Of a stretch of 58,392 nucleotides of DNA, positions 44,193 to 54,630 are shown one piece after another. This DNA comes from an uncultured Gammaproteobacteria bacterium (GTDB lineage: Bacteria > Pseudomonadota > Gammaproteobacteria > Nitrosococcales > Methylophagaceae), in contig CAJQOM010000026.1 in assembly GCA_905479985.1 (NCBI GenBank), positions 1 to 58,392 of the forward strand, written 5' to 3'. The position numbers and the translations under genes are program-made. Each line of letters begins with the position of its first letter. The stretch's first letter is position 1. Below the pieces are notes generated by a model, which made no database searches, was not told where the DNA came from, and worked only from the letters and a program-made list of their open reading frames with translations.

Positions 44193-44840
44193 ATGCAAGC
44201 ACGATTTACTCTTTTTGGCGTTATTTTGGCCACTTTGTTGTTGGCAGGTTGTTCGAGTACGTATTATTCTGCAATGGAAAAAGTGGGTGTGCATAAACGC
44301 GATATTATGATTGATCGCATTATGGATGCTGAAGAATCTCAACAAGCAGCACAGCAGCAATTTAAATCGGCTTTAGAGGAGTTATCATCGTTAATTAATT
44401 TTGATGGTGGTGAGTTGGAACAGCGCTATCAAGCGGTTGAATCGCAATATGAAGCGAGTAAGGATGCGGCAGCTGATGTGAGTAGCCGGATTGATAGAAT
44501 TGAAAATGTGGCTGAGGCTTTGTTCGATGAATGGCAGTCGGAAATAGAGTTGATTTCGAATCCGAATTATCGTCGTCAAAGTGCCGCTAATTTAAGAGAT
44601 ACAAAAACGCGATACAGCAGTTTAATTCGGTCGATGCATAAAGCGGAAGATAAGATGGCGCCGATTCTGACGGCATTGCAAGATAATACTTTGTTTTTAA
44701 AGCACAATTTGAATGCTAAAGCGATTGGTGCCTTACAAGGTGAGGTGCAATCTATCGAGCGTGATGTTGATGTGTTGATTCGCGATATGAATGATGCGAT
44801 TGCACAATCTCAACAGTTTATTGATTTGTTGCAAAATTAG
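44193..44840 (+). CDS. DUF2959 lipoprotein
   Basis: 215 residues; lipobox LLAGC puts Cys20 as the lipidated residue. The mature part is nearly all helical and coiled (MDAEESQQAAQQQFKSALEE, then SQYEASKDAAADVSSRIDRI), with YYSAMEKVGVHKRDIMIDR, the DUF2959 start. Function unknown. A clear intrinsic terminator follows. Confidence 0.85.
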   Translation: MQARFTLFGVILATLLLAGCSSTYYSAMEKVGVHKRDIMIDRIMDAEESQQAAQQQFKSALEELSSLINFDGGELEQRYQAVESQYEASKDAAADVSSRIDRIENVAEALFDEWQSEIELISNPNYRRQSAANLRDTKTRYSSLIRSMHKAEDKMAPILTALQDNTLFLKHNLNAKAIGALQGEVQSIERDVDVLIRDMNDAIAQSQQFIDLLQN

Positions 44841-44866
44841 CCGTTATTCCCTTAATGTCATCATTT

Positions 44867-44894
44867 AAAGGCTGTCGGTTGATGGCCTTTTTTT
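44867..44894 (+). terminator. Intrinsic terminator after DUF2959 gene
   Basis: AAAGGC (44867-44872) pairs with GCCTTT (44885-44890), followed by more T to 44894; twelve-base loop. Confidence 0.65.
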
Positions 44895-44955
44895 GTATGG
44901 CGAGATTGCCCTTTTATCGATGAGTTCAGATGATGTTGTTTGTTAGACTTACACA

Positions 44956-46725
44956 ATGGATATAATTTTACGGGAATATTGGCGCGTCATTTGGCATAGG
45001 AAGTGGTATTTCTTGCTGGTTGTTTTGGCCTTGTCGAGTGCGACGGCATTGGATTATATTGCGCCTATTTTCTATAAGAATATTGCGGATGGTTTTGCGC
45101 TACCTTTTTCACAACAAACCTTAACGATCTTACAAGATAATTTCTTCTGGATTGCGGTGTTTTATGCTGGTATTTGGCTTTCTTGGCGCCTATTGGAGGT
45201 GGGGATTATTCCATTGGAGGCCGGTGGAATAAACCTGCTGGAGAAACGTTGCTTCGATATTTTTAAGAAACAGAAATATGATTTCTTTGAGAACAGTTTT
45301 TCAGGGAGTTTAGTGAAGCAAGCGAACCGTTTTTCTCGTGCTTTTGAGACGATCATGGATTGGTTCTTATTTCAGTTCTACGCCAATATTCTTGCGATTA
45401 CGATTGCCTTCACGCTCTTTTTTCAGCAACAACCTGAGTTTGCTTATTACTTTTTGATTTGGGTGGTGATGTTTATCACTTGGAGTGTTGGGTTTTCGAT
45501 ATGGAAACTTAAGTTTGATAAGGCGGTTTCTGAGGCGGACTCGACGGTTGGTGGCGCGTATTCGGATGCGATTACCAATATGGCCATTGTTAAAACTTTT
45601 GCACTTGAACAGGCTGAGCAAGGCCATATTGATCGGGCTGCAGATGATGTGTATCGCAAGAAGAAGCTGGCTTGGATTTTGATGTTTTTCTCTTTTGCTG
45701 TGCAAGCATTGATGACCTTTGGTATTGAGTTGTTTTTATTAGATTTGATGATTGAAAAATGGCAAGCAGGTGATTTCTCAGTGGGTCAGTTCGTCCTCTT
45801 CCAATCCTTGCTGTTATTGCTTATCCATCGGCTTTGGGAGTTTGGCCGAAACTTCCGCAACTTTTTTACGGCATTGGCGGATGCGTCTGAAATGGCTGAC
45901 ATTATTCGTGCTGGCGAAGTTGAACAAGATGCTGCTGGGGCAAAGGCGCACAAGATAACGCGTGGCGAAATTGTATTTCAGGATGTGAGTTTTAGTTATG
46001 GCAAGCAGCGAGAGAATGGGGTTGGCCATAATTTATTTGAACAGTTCTCATTAAAAATTCAAGCGGGTGAGAAGGTTGCGTTAGTGGGGCAATCGGGTTC
46101 AGGCAAAACCTCATTAACAAAATTGTTATTTCGATTCTTTGAGCCACAAGCGGGACAAATAGTGTTTGATGGTGTGCCGGCAGGTGAGTTTACGCTGGCC
46201 TCGTTAAGGCAGCAGATTTCATTGGTGCCACAGCAGCCAGAGCTGTTTCACCGGTCTTTACGAGACAATATTACGCTTGATAAGGCGGTCAGTGAACAGC
46301 GCCTTGAACAGGTGGCAGAGCAATCCCAATCGTTAGCCTTTATTAAGGATCTGCCAGAACAGTTTGATACGTTGGTGGGAGAACGCGGCGTTAAGCTTTC
46401 GGGTGGGGAGAGACAACGCGTTGCTGTTGCCAGAGCCTTTTTAGAGGATGCACCGATTGTGGTGTTGGATGAGGCGACCAGTGCGTTAGATTCTATTACT
46501 GAGCAGCAAATCCAAGACGCTATTTTTGAGTTAATTAAGGACAAAACAGCGATTGTGATTGCCCATCGTTTATCGACGGTCTTGAGGATGGATCGTATTA
46601 TTGTGATGGATAAAGGCCGGATTATCGAACAAGGTAATCATCAGACCTTGTTAGCACTTAAAGGCAAATACTTTACGATGTGGCAACACCAAAGTGGTGG
46701 CTTTCTGCATGAAGCGTATCAATAG
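44956..46725 (+). CDS. ABC exporter, fused permease and ATPase (MsbA/MDR type)
   Basis: 589 residues. Six membrane helices lie in about 15-305. The nucleotide-binding domain has Walker A GQSGSGKT (378-385), signature LSGGE (481-485), Walker B IVVLDEATSALDS and switch His537 in AHRLS. Half-transporter forming homodimers; substrate unknown (lipid, peptide or drug). The transmembrane part has the extended aromatic stretches seen in ATM1/MDR types, without a peptidase domain. Confidence 0.9.
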   Translation: MDIILREYWRVIWHRKWYFLLVVLALSSATALDYIAPIFYKNIADGFALPFSQQTLTILQDNFFWIAVFYAGIWLSWRLLEVGIIPLEAGGINLLEKRCFDIFKKQKYDFFENSFSGSLVKQANRFSRAFETIMDWFLFQFYANILAITIAFTLFFQQQPEFAYYFLIWVVMFITWSVGFSIWKLKFDKAVSEADSTVGGAYSDAITNMAIVKTFALEQAEQGHIDRAADDVYRKKKLAWILMFFSFAVQALMTFGIELFLLDLMIEKWQAGDFSVGQFVLFQSLLLLLIHRLWEFGRNFRNFFTALADASEMADIIRAGEVEQDAAGAKAHKITRGEIVFQDVSFSYGKQRENGVGHNLFEQFSLKIQAGEKVALVGQSGSGKTSLTKLLFRFFEPQAGQIVFDGVPAGEFTLASLRQQISLVPQQPELFHRSLRDNITLDKAVSEQRLEQVAEQSQSLAFIKDLPEQFDTLVGERGVKLSGGERQRVAVARAFLEDAPIVVLDEATSALDSITEQQIQDAIFELIKDKTAIVIAHRLSTVLRMDRIIVMDKGRIIEQGNHQTLLALKGKYFTMWQHQSGGFLHEAYQ

Positions 46726-46786
46726 TGTCATAGTGGTGTGAATAAGCTGTCGTGACGGATAGTGATGAGATGAAGGGTAATGAATT

Positions 46787-47410
46787 ATGATTAGATCTGT
46801 TTGGTTTGATACTAAAGAAGTTTATCCTTCAAAAGTGGTCTGCGTAGCGCGAAATTATTTAAGCCATATCAAAGAGTTGGGTAATACAGTTCCTGAACAA
46901 GCCGTATTTTTTATAAAACCCAATTCAGCGATAAGCCATGATTTGGTTTTACCGGCAGATGGGATCGTGGCTTATGAAGCAGAAATTGCTTTTTTGATAC
47001 GTGATAATGTCATTTTTGGCGTGGGCTTTGGCTTGGATCTGACTAAACGGGATGTGCAAGCAGCGTTAAAAACGAAAGGTTTACCTTGGGAACGGGCGAA
47101 GGCCTTTGATGGGGCTGCTGTATTGAGTCCATTTGTCCCTTTTAATGGTGACATAACGGGTTTGTCTTTACGTTTGTCTATTAATGGCGACGTTGTACAA
47201 CAAGGCGGGGTTGCTGACATGATCAATTCACCTACAACGTTGCTGATCGAGGCCAAGACTTTTTTATCGTTTGAAGATAACGATATCTTGATGACTGGGA
47301 CGCCTGAAGGGGTCGGCCTTGTAAAGGCTGGGGATCGTTTTCTGGGCCAAATATTTCAGGGTGATGTTTTAGTTGTCGAACAAGATTGGCTCGTGGGCAC
47401 TGCTGTTTGA
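46787..47410 (+). CDS. Fumarylacetoacetate hydrolase-family protein
   Basis: 207-residue single-domain FAH-type hydrolase, like YcgM acylpyruvases. Motifs: KVVCVARNYLSHIKELGN, FFIKPNSAI, GIVAYEAEIAFLI (metal Glu residues), AFDGAAVLSPFVPF and LMTGTPEGVGLVKAGD. It probably cleaves an acylpyruvate or tautomerises oxaloacetate. It ends 1 base from convergent ogt. Confidence 0.9.
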   Translation: MIRSVWFDTKEVYPSKVVCVARNYLSHIKELGNTVPEQAVFFIKPNSAISHDLVLPADGIVAYEAEIAFLIRDNVIFGVGFGLDLTKRDVQAALKTKGLPWERAKAFDGAAVLSPFVPFNGDITGLSLRLSINGDVVQQGGVADMINSPTTLLIEAKTFLSFEDNDILMTGTPEGVGLVKAGDRFLGQIFQGDVLVVEQDWLVGTAV

Positions 47411-47411
47411 G

Positions 47412-47915
47412 TCAGGTAGTTTCTAGCTGTAGTAGTTTTTGCTTAGTGTCCAGGCCGCCGGCATAACCGACGAGTTTGCCATTGTGGCCGATAATGCGGT
47501 GGCAAGGAATAATAATCGAGAGGGCATTAGCTGCGTTAGCATTAGCGACAGCACGGACAGCTTTGTCTTTACCTAATGTCTGAGCAAGTTGTAAATAGCT
47601 TGTAGTCTGGCCATATGGAATACTTTGTAGGGTTTGCCAAACCTGTGTTTGGAAAGCGGTGCCTGCTAAGACAAGGGGCAGGTCGAAATCGGTTCTTTGA
47701 CCTTTAAAGTATTCATCGAGCTGTTTGCTTGTGGTGGTTAATAAGGCATTGTTGCCTTGCTTAAACGATCCATTCAGGTGTTTAAAGAGTCGTCTTTCGA
47801 CAGCGGCTTTATTCTTTTTATCACGCCAATTACACAGACACAATTTGTCATTGAATGTGCCGAGGATAAGGTCTCCAACCGGCGATTGATAAAGTTGGGT
47901 GGTGATGTGTGTCAT
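47412..47915 (-). CDS. ogt: Methylated-DNA--protein-cysteine methyltransferase
   Basis: Suicide repair of O6-methylguanine. 167 residues; active-site PCHR with Cys138, preceded by FQTQVWQTLQSIPYGQTTSY and followed by LVGYAGGLDTKQKLLQLE. Starts 33 bases after the last of four paralogous unknown genes on the same strand. Confidence 0.95.
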   Translation of the reverse strand: MTHITTQLYQSPVGDLILGTFNDKLCLCNWRDKKNKAAVERRLFKHLNGSFKQGNNALLTTTSKQLDEYFKGQRTDFDLPLVLAGTAFQTQVWQTLQSIPYGQTTSYLQLAQTLGKDKAVRAVANANAANALSIIIPCHRIIGHNGKLVGYAGGLDTKQKLLQLETT

Positions 47916-47948
47916 AACGCTTACGATAACATTTAACGATTGTTTCGG

Positions 47949-48368
47949 TCAGATGATGTCAAACATCACTTGGTGGCCTGCTTTAAAATGTTTTTTGGCG
48001 TAATCTGAAAGCCAGCTTAAATCGAAGGGTTTGCTCTTAAGCACTTTTGATTTTGCGTGGTAATAGGCCAGCATGAAAATTTCATCTTCAGTTTGTAACC
48101 ATTTTTCGGTTTTGGTTTGGACTGCGACTGACTCGCGTCTGAAGAGCTCTTCAAAGACGGCATCAACAATGAGGTTAAAACTACGTTCGTTAATTTTGTT
48201 AGCAATGGCGTAACCGCGGCAGGTGCCAAGTACGGAGCCCGTGATTTCGTGGCTAGACTGCATGTCAATGGGGACATTGCCGAGCTCATCATTGAACGGC
48301 TTAAAGCAATTTGAAAAGGCGTTAAGTAAGTAGCGTTTATGCTGATTGTTTTTAAATAATTTGAACAT
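47949..48368 (-). CDS. Unknown tandem-paralog protein, copy 1
   Basis: 139 residues; fourth and last in transcription order of the four-gene array. Begins MFKLFKNNQHKRY. Invariant cysteines at 21 (AFSNC) and 50 (LGTCRGYA), 29 apart, then FEELFR, TEKWL, AYYHAKS and FDLSWLSDYAKKHF. All four genes share these positions. Soluble, mostly helical, no signal. Two close cysteines might bind metal or form a disulphide; this is a guess. Most basic of the four. Confidence 0.78.
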   Translation of the reverse strand: MFKLFKNNQHKRYLLNAFSNCFKPFNDELGNVPIDMQSSHEITGSVLGTCRGYAIANKINERSFNLIVDAVFEELFRRESVAVQTKTEKWLQTEDEIFMLAYYHAKSKVLKSKPFDLSWLSDYAKKHFKAGHQVMFDII

Positions 48369-48381
48369 GAGTCTCTATGTG

Positions 48382-48783
48382 TTATGTAGAATGACGTACC
48401 TCAATAGCGGCATCAAAATGTGTCTTTGCATAAGCCTGTAGCCAAGTTAGATCAATATCGAGCGAGGCTTTCTCTTTTGCTTGGTAATATGATTCCATAA
48501 ATACGGTATCGGCTTCCGTTAACCAAGTCTCAGTTCTGGTTTGAACGCCAATAGAATCTTGGCGATAAACTTCTTCGAACACAGCATCGACAATGCTGGC
48601 AAAGGCTTTTTCTGACAACTCTGCAGCCTCAGCATACCCGCGACATGTCCCTAGCATTGCAGCAGTGATATATCTGTCTTTTTGCATTGGGATAGGGACG
48701 TTATCGAAGATACTTTTGAGCGGCTGAAAGCAGTTTGAAAATGCTTGCTTTAATTTATTCTTGTGCATAATTACTTCAAACAT
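48382..48783 (-). CDS. Unknown tandem-paralog protein, copy 2
   Basis: 133 residues from the ATG at 48783 (MFEVIMHKNK), which has GAAGG 7 bases upstream; the frame is open a further 9 codons. Cys18 (AFSNC) and Cys47 (LGTCRGYA). Then VFEEVYR, TRTETWL, SYYQAKEKA and IDLTWLQAYAKTHF. Closest by eye to copies 1 and 3. Confidence 0.78.
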   Translation of the reverse strand: MFEVIMHKNKLKQAFSNCFQPLKSIFDNVPIPMQKDRYITAAMLGTCRGYAEAAELSEKAFASIVDAVFEEVYRQDSIGVQTRTETWLTEADTVFMESYYQAKEKASLDIDLTWLQAYAKTHFDAAIEVRHST

Positions 48784-48817
48784 AACGTTGCCTTCTTTGA
48801 TAGGTATCAATATTGGT

Positions 48818-49219
48818 TTACAGGTGTTGTCCTAGTGTACTGGCTTTTTCAAAATGCGTCTGTAAATATTGACCGAGCCAGTCTAAATTTAGTTCAACTT
48901 CTGCGACAGATTTAGCGTGATAATAGGCTGTCATAAAGTCAGTGTTTTCTTCATTCAACCACGTCTCGGCTTTAGTTTGCATAGGGAGAAATTCACTGCG
49001 AAAAACCTCTTCAAAGACGTTGTCGATAAGCATATTAACGATATTTTCTTTCAATTTTTGCTTGATGGCATAACCTCGGCAAGTACCGAGGATGGCACCG
49101 GAGATATACGGGTTTTGGCGCATGTCTGGGTGGACGTTGCCCAGATCACTTCTTAATGGATCTAAGCAATCAGAAAATGCTTGTAAGAGGATGGGTTTGT
49201 GTATGGCTGCTGTGAACAT
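48818..49219 (-). CDS. Unknown tandem-paralog protein, copy 3
   Basis: 133 residues, MFTAAIHKPI at the start. Cys18 (AFSDC) and Cys47 (LGTCRGYA), the same spacing. VFEEVFR, KAETWL, AYYHAKS and LNLDWLGQYLQTHF follow. Nine bases after copy 4. No strong ribosome site, so translation may be coupled to copy 4. Confidence 0.78.
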   Translation of the reverse strand: MFTAAIHKPILLQAFSDCLDPLRSDLGNVHPDMRQNPYISGAILGTCRGYAIKQKLKENIVNMLIDNVFEEVFRSEFLPMQTKAETWLNEENTDFMTAYYHAKSVAEVELNLDWLGQYLQTHFEKASTLGQHL

Positions 49220-49228
49220 CTTAGGTAC

Positions 49229-49633
49229 TTATAACATCAGGCCTGTAGCCGGCTTAAAGTTCTCTTTGGCAAAATCGGTTAACCACGTTAAGTCAAGATC
49301 TGCCGTGGTTTTAGCTTCGGCAGCGGCGTAGGCTTGGTTAAAGGCGTCGTTATTGTCGTTTTGCCAAGCACTTACGCGGTCTTGGACATTGATTGATTCT
49401 AGCCGGTAGACCTCTTCAAAAGCAGCGTCAGAAATGAGGGCAATATCACTCTGTTTTGTCACGTTTTGTGAGCGGGCATAGGTTTCACAGACGGCGAGAA
49501 TGGATGCATTAATGGCTGGATCGGTTTGCATGGGAATAGGGACATTGCCTAATTCGTCTATGAGAGGGTAAAAGCAAGTTTCTAATGCGATTTCCAATTT
49601 TCTTTTGTGTTTGCCAAGACCTAATCCAAACAT
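49229..49633 (-). CDS. Unknown tandem-paralog protein, copy 4 (first in operon)
   Basis: 134 residues from the ATG at 49633 (MFGLGLGKHK), chosen because all copies begin Met-Phe; an ATG at 49645 is possible. Cysteines in ALETC and LAVC, again 29 apart, but GTCRGYA has become AVCETYA, and the segment after FEEVYR is changed (SAWQNDNN). LDLTWLTDFAKENF is kept. This is the most divergent copy. A possible -10 TATATT (minus strand, 49673-49678) lies upstream. Confidence 0.76.
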   Translation of the reverse strand: MFGLGLGKHKRKLEIALETCFYPLIDELGNVPIPMQTDPAINASILAVCETYARSQNVTKQSDIALISDAAFEEVYRLESINVQDRVSAWQNDNNDAFNQAYAAAEAKTTADLDLTWLTDFAKENFKPATGLML

Positions 49634-49736
49634 ATGCGTTCTCATCCAATAAAGCGGTTATTAATTACTGGGAATATACACCAGTCATCACAGAATAAAA
49701 GTGTTTTATGTTGGCGGTGCTTTGTTTGGGTGGATT

Positions 49737-50153
49737 TTAGTTGTCGAACATTTTATTGCGTAGGGATTTGGTTTTACTACGATGGTTTTTATTTTCTAAC
49801 CGTTTTTTAATGGCGCTTTTTTTTGGCTTGGTGATGCGTCGTATTTTTTTGACTTTGGTGTGCGTGAGGATGAGCTGTTGTAGCCGATTTAAGGCATCTT
49901 GTCGGTTTTTTTCTTGGGTGCGCCATTGCTGCGCTTTGATAACGATGCACCCTTGTTTGGTAATGCGAGTGTCTGATGAGGCCAATAAGCGCTGTTTGAT
50001 GTGTTCTGGCAGTGAGGCGTTTTTGATATCGAACCGGAGGTGAATGGCCGAGGAAACTTTATTGACATTTTGACCACCGGCGCCTTGTGCACGAATCGCG
50101 GTCAAGTTGATTTCATGATCTGGGATGATGATGTTTTGAGTGATGGTTAGCAC
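49737..50153 (-). CDS. arfB: Alternative ribosome-rescue factor ArfB
   Basis: Peptidyl-tRNA hydrolase that frees ribosomes stalled on broken mRNA. From the GTG at 50153 the protein is 138 residues and aligns with E. coli ArfB at its start (LTITQNIIIPDHEINLTAIR). The catalytic GGQ is at 26-28 in RAQGAGGQNVNKVSSAIHLR. The tail is basic (KPKKSAIKKRLENKNHRSK), needed to enter the empty mRNA channel. AAGGA about 7 bases before the GTG supports this start over the ATG at 50177. Confidence 0.93.
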   Translation of the reverse strand: MLTITQNIIIPDHEINLTAIRAQGAGGQNVNKVSSAIHLRFDIKNASLPEHIKQRLLASSDTRITKQGCIVIKAQQWRTQEKNRQDALNRLQQLILTHTKVKKIRRITKPKKSAIKKRLENKNHRSKTKSLRNKMFDN

Positions 50154-50324
50154 AGGTTTTCCTTGTGACGGCGTCACATTAAGTGTGGTTTATTTTACGC
50201 TCAATGCGGGGAGAGTTGTGTACGTGGTTGTGCTTAGTATTTGGGATGAGGTAATGTCATACGTCAGACGGGTTTTAGCTCTATAATAAGCCTTAGATTA
50301 CGTTTAAACATGTTAGGAAATATG

Positions 50325-52676
50325 ATGGGACATGCTGTTAAATTTGTTGTAAGTATCGTCGTTGTGGCGTTGATCGCTGCATTTTATGCCTTATTGAATA
50401 TCGATTTGAACGATTATAAACAGCAAATTGAGGAAGCGACGACAGAAGCAACTGGCCGACAATTGCGACTAGAGGGTGATGTGTCGATTGCGTGGTCATT
50501 AATACCGACATTGGTGATTGAGAAAGCGCATTTTTCTAATGCGGCATGGGGCTCGGCCGCTGACATGGTGTCATTGGACAAATTTGAAGTTCGTTTAGCC
50601 TTATACCCTTTGTTAAAACGTGAGATTCAAGTGACAAAAATTTTGTTAAACGGCCCCCATATTTTGATTGAGACAAATAAAGCGGGTGTGGGTAATTGGG
50701 TATTTGATTCTGTGGCCGAACCTGAAGCGCCTGAACCTGAGACAGATGAAGCGTCGTCGATTCAGTCGGTCATTGTGAATGAGTTGGATATTGAGCAAGC
50801 TCAGATTCACTATATTGATGGTGTAACGGGTGACAAAAAACAATTTTCAATAGATCAGCTGTCAATTGGTGTTGCTGATTTGGAAGCGCCATTGGATGTG
50901 CTTTTAAAGGCGATAATCGATGATATTCCTGTGGCACTTGATGGCCAAGTAGGCGGTGTGGCTGCTTTGTTGGAAAATACTGATTCGTCGGTGGATTTGA
51001 AAGTCAATATTGGTGATGTTGATGTGACATTAAAAGGACATATTGCACAGCCGCATGAAGGGAAAGGCGCGGTGTTAGCGATTGACTTGAACACAAACGA
51101 TTCAGCGTTATCTGCATTATCGGGTAGTGAATTACCCGCTTTCGGCGCATTGGCGATCAAGGGTGATGTCGAGACTGATGTGGTGAGTGATAAATTGGCG
51201 TTAGATTTATCAGCAGCAATGGATGGCCTCGACTTGTTGCTGAAAGGGCATATTGCAAAACCACAAGCGGGCAAAGGCGTTGCGCTTAATGTTGATTTGA
51301 AGACAGATTCACCAACATTGTCGTTATTGTCTGGATCTGAAATACCAGCACTGGGTGATATTGCATTAAAAGGGCTTGTATCTAATAGCCTAAAGACTGA
51401 TGCCGTTAAATTGGATTTAACCGCTTTAGCTGAAGGATTGACTGTGCTTGTTAAGGGACATGTTCTGAAGCCTCAACAAGGTGATGGTATTGCGCTGGAT
51501 GTGAAAATCGATACCCATTCATCGACGCTAAGTGTATTAGCCAGGAGTGAGCTACCGCCGGTAGGTGAGGTGATGCTATCGGGTGCTTTGTCGGGTGATG
51601 CGAAGGTTTATCAGTTTAATGGTTTGAAATTGAATGCCGGTAAGACAGATTTGAAGGGTGATATTCGTATTTCATTAGTGGGTGATACACCTCAGGTTGT
51701 AGCGACATTGGTATCCCAAAAAATTGATTTGATGCCGCTCGAGCAGATGGATAAAGCGCCAGAATCTGAACCGACATCAGAGCGACTCTTTTCTGACGAG
51801 CCTTTGGTGCTTCAAGCGTTGAAAGAACTTGATGCTAAGATTGATATTAAAGTTCAAGAGATTGATACCGCAAGTATTCAATTGCGTAAAGTTGATGTTG
51901 GTGTTGATCTGCAAAATGGCCATTTAAAAGTTTCGCCTTTAGATGTGGCGTTTGCGGGCAGCCGACTTCAAGGAAATTTTGATTTAAATGCACAGCGTGA
52001 TAATGCGGTATTGAGTACAAAAATGCAGGTAAATGGCTTTAAACTGGGAAAAGTTAAGGCTTTAGAAGACGCTATTTCCGGTGGGAATACGGATGTGTAT
52101 ATTCAGGCCAAAGGTCGTGGTATGACAATGAAGCAGTTAATGGCTGGCTTGAATGGTAAAGCGGTTGTGAAAGTCGGTGAAAGCCAAATTTCTGATGGGA
52201 CTTTAGATATTTTAGGGGCTGATTTTGTCACTGAATTGGTGAATTTGCTTAACCCATTTTCTAAAGAGAAAAAGGGGACGGAGTTAGCTTGTGCTGTGGT
52301 AAATTTTAATATCAAATCCGGTATTGCAACGGCAGATAAAGGCATTGCCATTCGTACAGGGAAAATGAATATCGTTGGCGATGGCACGATTAATCTGAAA
52401 ACGGAAAAAATAGATATTGGCATTACACCTGAGGCCAGAACAGGGGTCGGTATCAATATGACTGATCTGGTTGGTCTTGTCCGGGTCGGTGGGACGCTAG
52501 CTAAGCCTTCAGCCTTGGTCGATAAAACGGCTGTGTTAGAAGCGGGGCTTTCAACGGGTGCCGCTGTTGCAACGGGCGGATTGTCAATTGTTGCAGAGGG
52601 ATTACTTGACCGTGCGACGGCAGATGAAAATCCTTGCGAGACAGCTTTGTCGGGTCCGAAGAAAAAGCCGGAGTAA
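50325..52676 (+). CDS. AsmA-family protein with internal repeats
   Basis: Inner-membrane-anchored periplasmic protein of about 783 residues; AsmA-like proteins form hydrophobic grooves that pass phospholipids to the outer membrane. One N-terminal helix (VKFVVSIVVVALIAAFYALL), then AsmA start motifs (EEATTEATGRQLRLEGDVSI) and the C-terminal AsmA domain (NGKAVVKVGESQISDGTLDI, GIAIRTGKMNIVGDGTINL, VRVGGTLAKPSALVDKTAVL). Between them are 70-residue repeats (see repeat entry). ATGs at 50310, 50322 and 50325 are possible; AGGAA 5 bases before 50325 favours the last. No ending transmembrane helix. Confidence 0.9.
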   Translation: MGHAVKFVVSIVVVALIAAFYALLNIDLNDYKQQIEEATTEATGRQLRLEGDVSIAWSLIPTLVIEKAHFSNAAWGSAADMVSLDKFEVRLALYPLLKREIQVTKILLNGPHILIETNKAGVGNWVFDSVAEPEAPEPETDEASSIQSVIVNELDIEQAQIHYIDGVTGDKKQFSIDQLSIGVADLEAPLDVLLKAIIDDIPVALDGQVGGVAALLENTDSSVDLKVNIGDVDVTLKGHIAQPHEGKGAVLAIDLNTNDSALSALSGSELPAFGALAIKGDVETDVVSDKLALDLSAAMDGLDLLLKGHIAKPQAGKGVALNVDLKTDSPTLSLLSGSEIPALGDIALKGLVSNSLKTDAVKLDLTALAEGLTVLVKGHVLKPQQGDGIALDVKIDTHSSTLSVLARSELPPVGEVMLSGALSGDAKVYQFNGLKLNAGKTDLKGDIRISLVGDTPQVVATLVSQKIDLMPLEQMDKAPESEPTSERLFSDEPLVLQALKELDAKIDIKVQEIDTASIQLRKVDVGVDLQNGHLKVSPLDVAFAGSRLQGNFDLNAQRDNAVLSTKMQVNGFKLGKVKALEDAISGGNTDVYIQAKGRGMTMKQLMAGLNGKAVVKVGESQISDGTLDILGADFVTELVNLLNPFSKEKKGTELACAVVNFNIKSGIATADKGIAIRTGKMNIVGDGTINLKTEKIDIGITPEARTGVGINMTDLVGLVRVGGTLAKPSALVDKTAVLEAGLSTGAAVATGGLSIVAEGLLDRATADENPCETALSGPKKKPE
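51030..51659 (+). repeat. Three 70-codon tandem repeats inside AsmA gene
   Basis: Repeats begin at 51030, 51240 and 51450, exactly 210 bases apart: LKGHIAQPHEGKG, LKGHIAKPQAGKG and VKGHVLKPQQGDG, each followed about 16 residues later by LSALSGSELPAFG, LSLLSGSEIPALG or LSVLARSELPPVG. The first two copies match through most of their length and the third decays in its second half. DNA identity is lower than protein similarity, so the repeats are old. The pattern suggests added segments of the beta-groove. Confidence 0.85.
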
Positions 52677-52718
52677 GTTAATACCAGCTGATAAGACGAT
52701 ATTATATTTGTGGCTGAT

Positions 52719-54553
<1,835 letters not shown>

Positions 54554-54575
54554 TTACGTTGAGTTGTACCAATTT

Positions 54576-54590
54576 TAGCAAACTTTGCTA
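54576..54590. promoter_or_regulatory. Palindrome in the hemB / nitrilase divergent promoter region
   Basis: Perfect 7-base inverted repeat about one central base: TAGCAAA-C-TTTGCTA. It overlaps a possible rightward -10 TATATT (54589-54594; TTGTAC at 19-base spacing) and a possible leftward TAAAAT. This is a good location for a dimeric repressor. The factor is unknown. Confidence 0.4.
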
Positions 54591-54630
54591 TATTTCATGA
54601 AAAATATCACGGCTATTAATTAGGAGTGCC

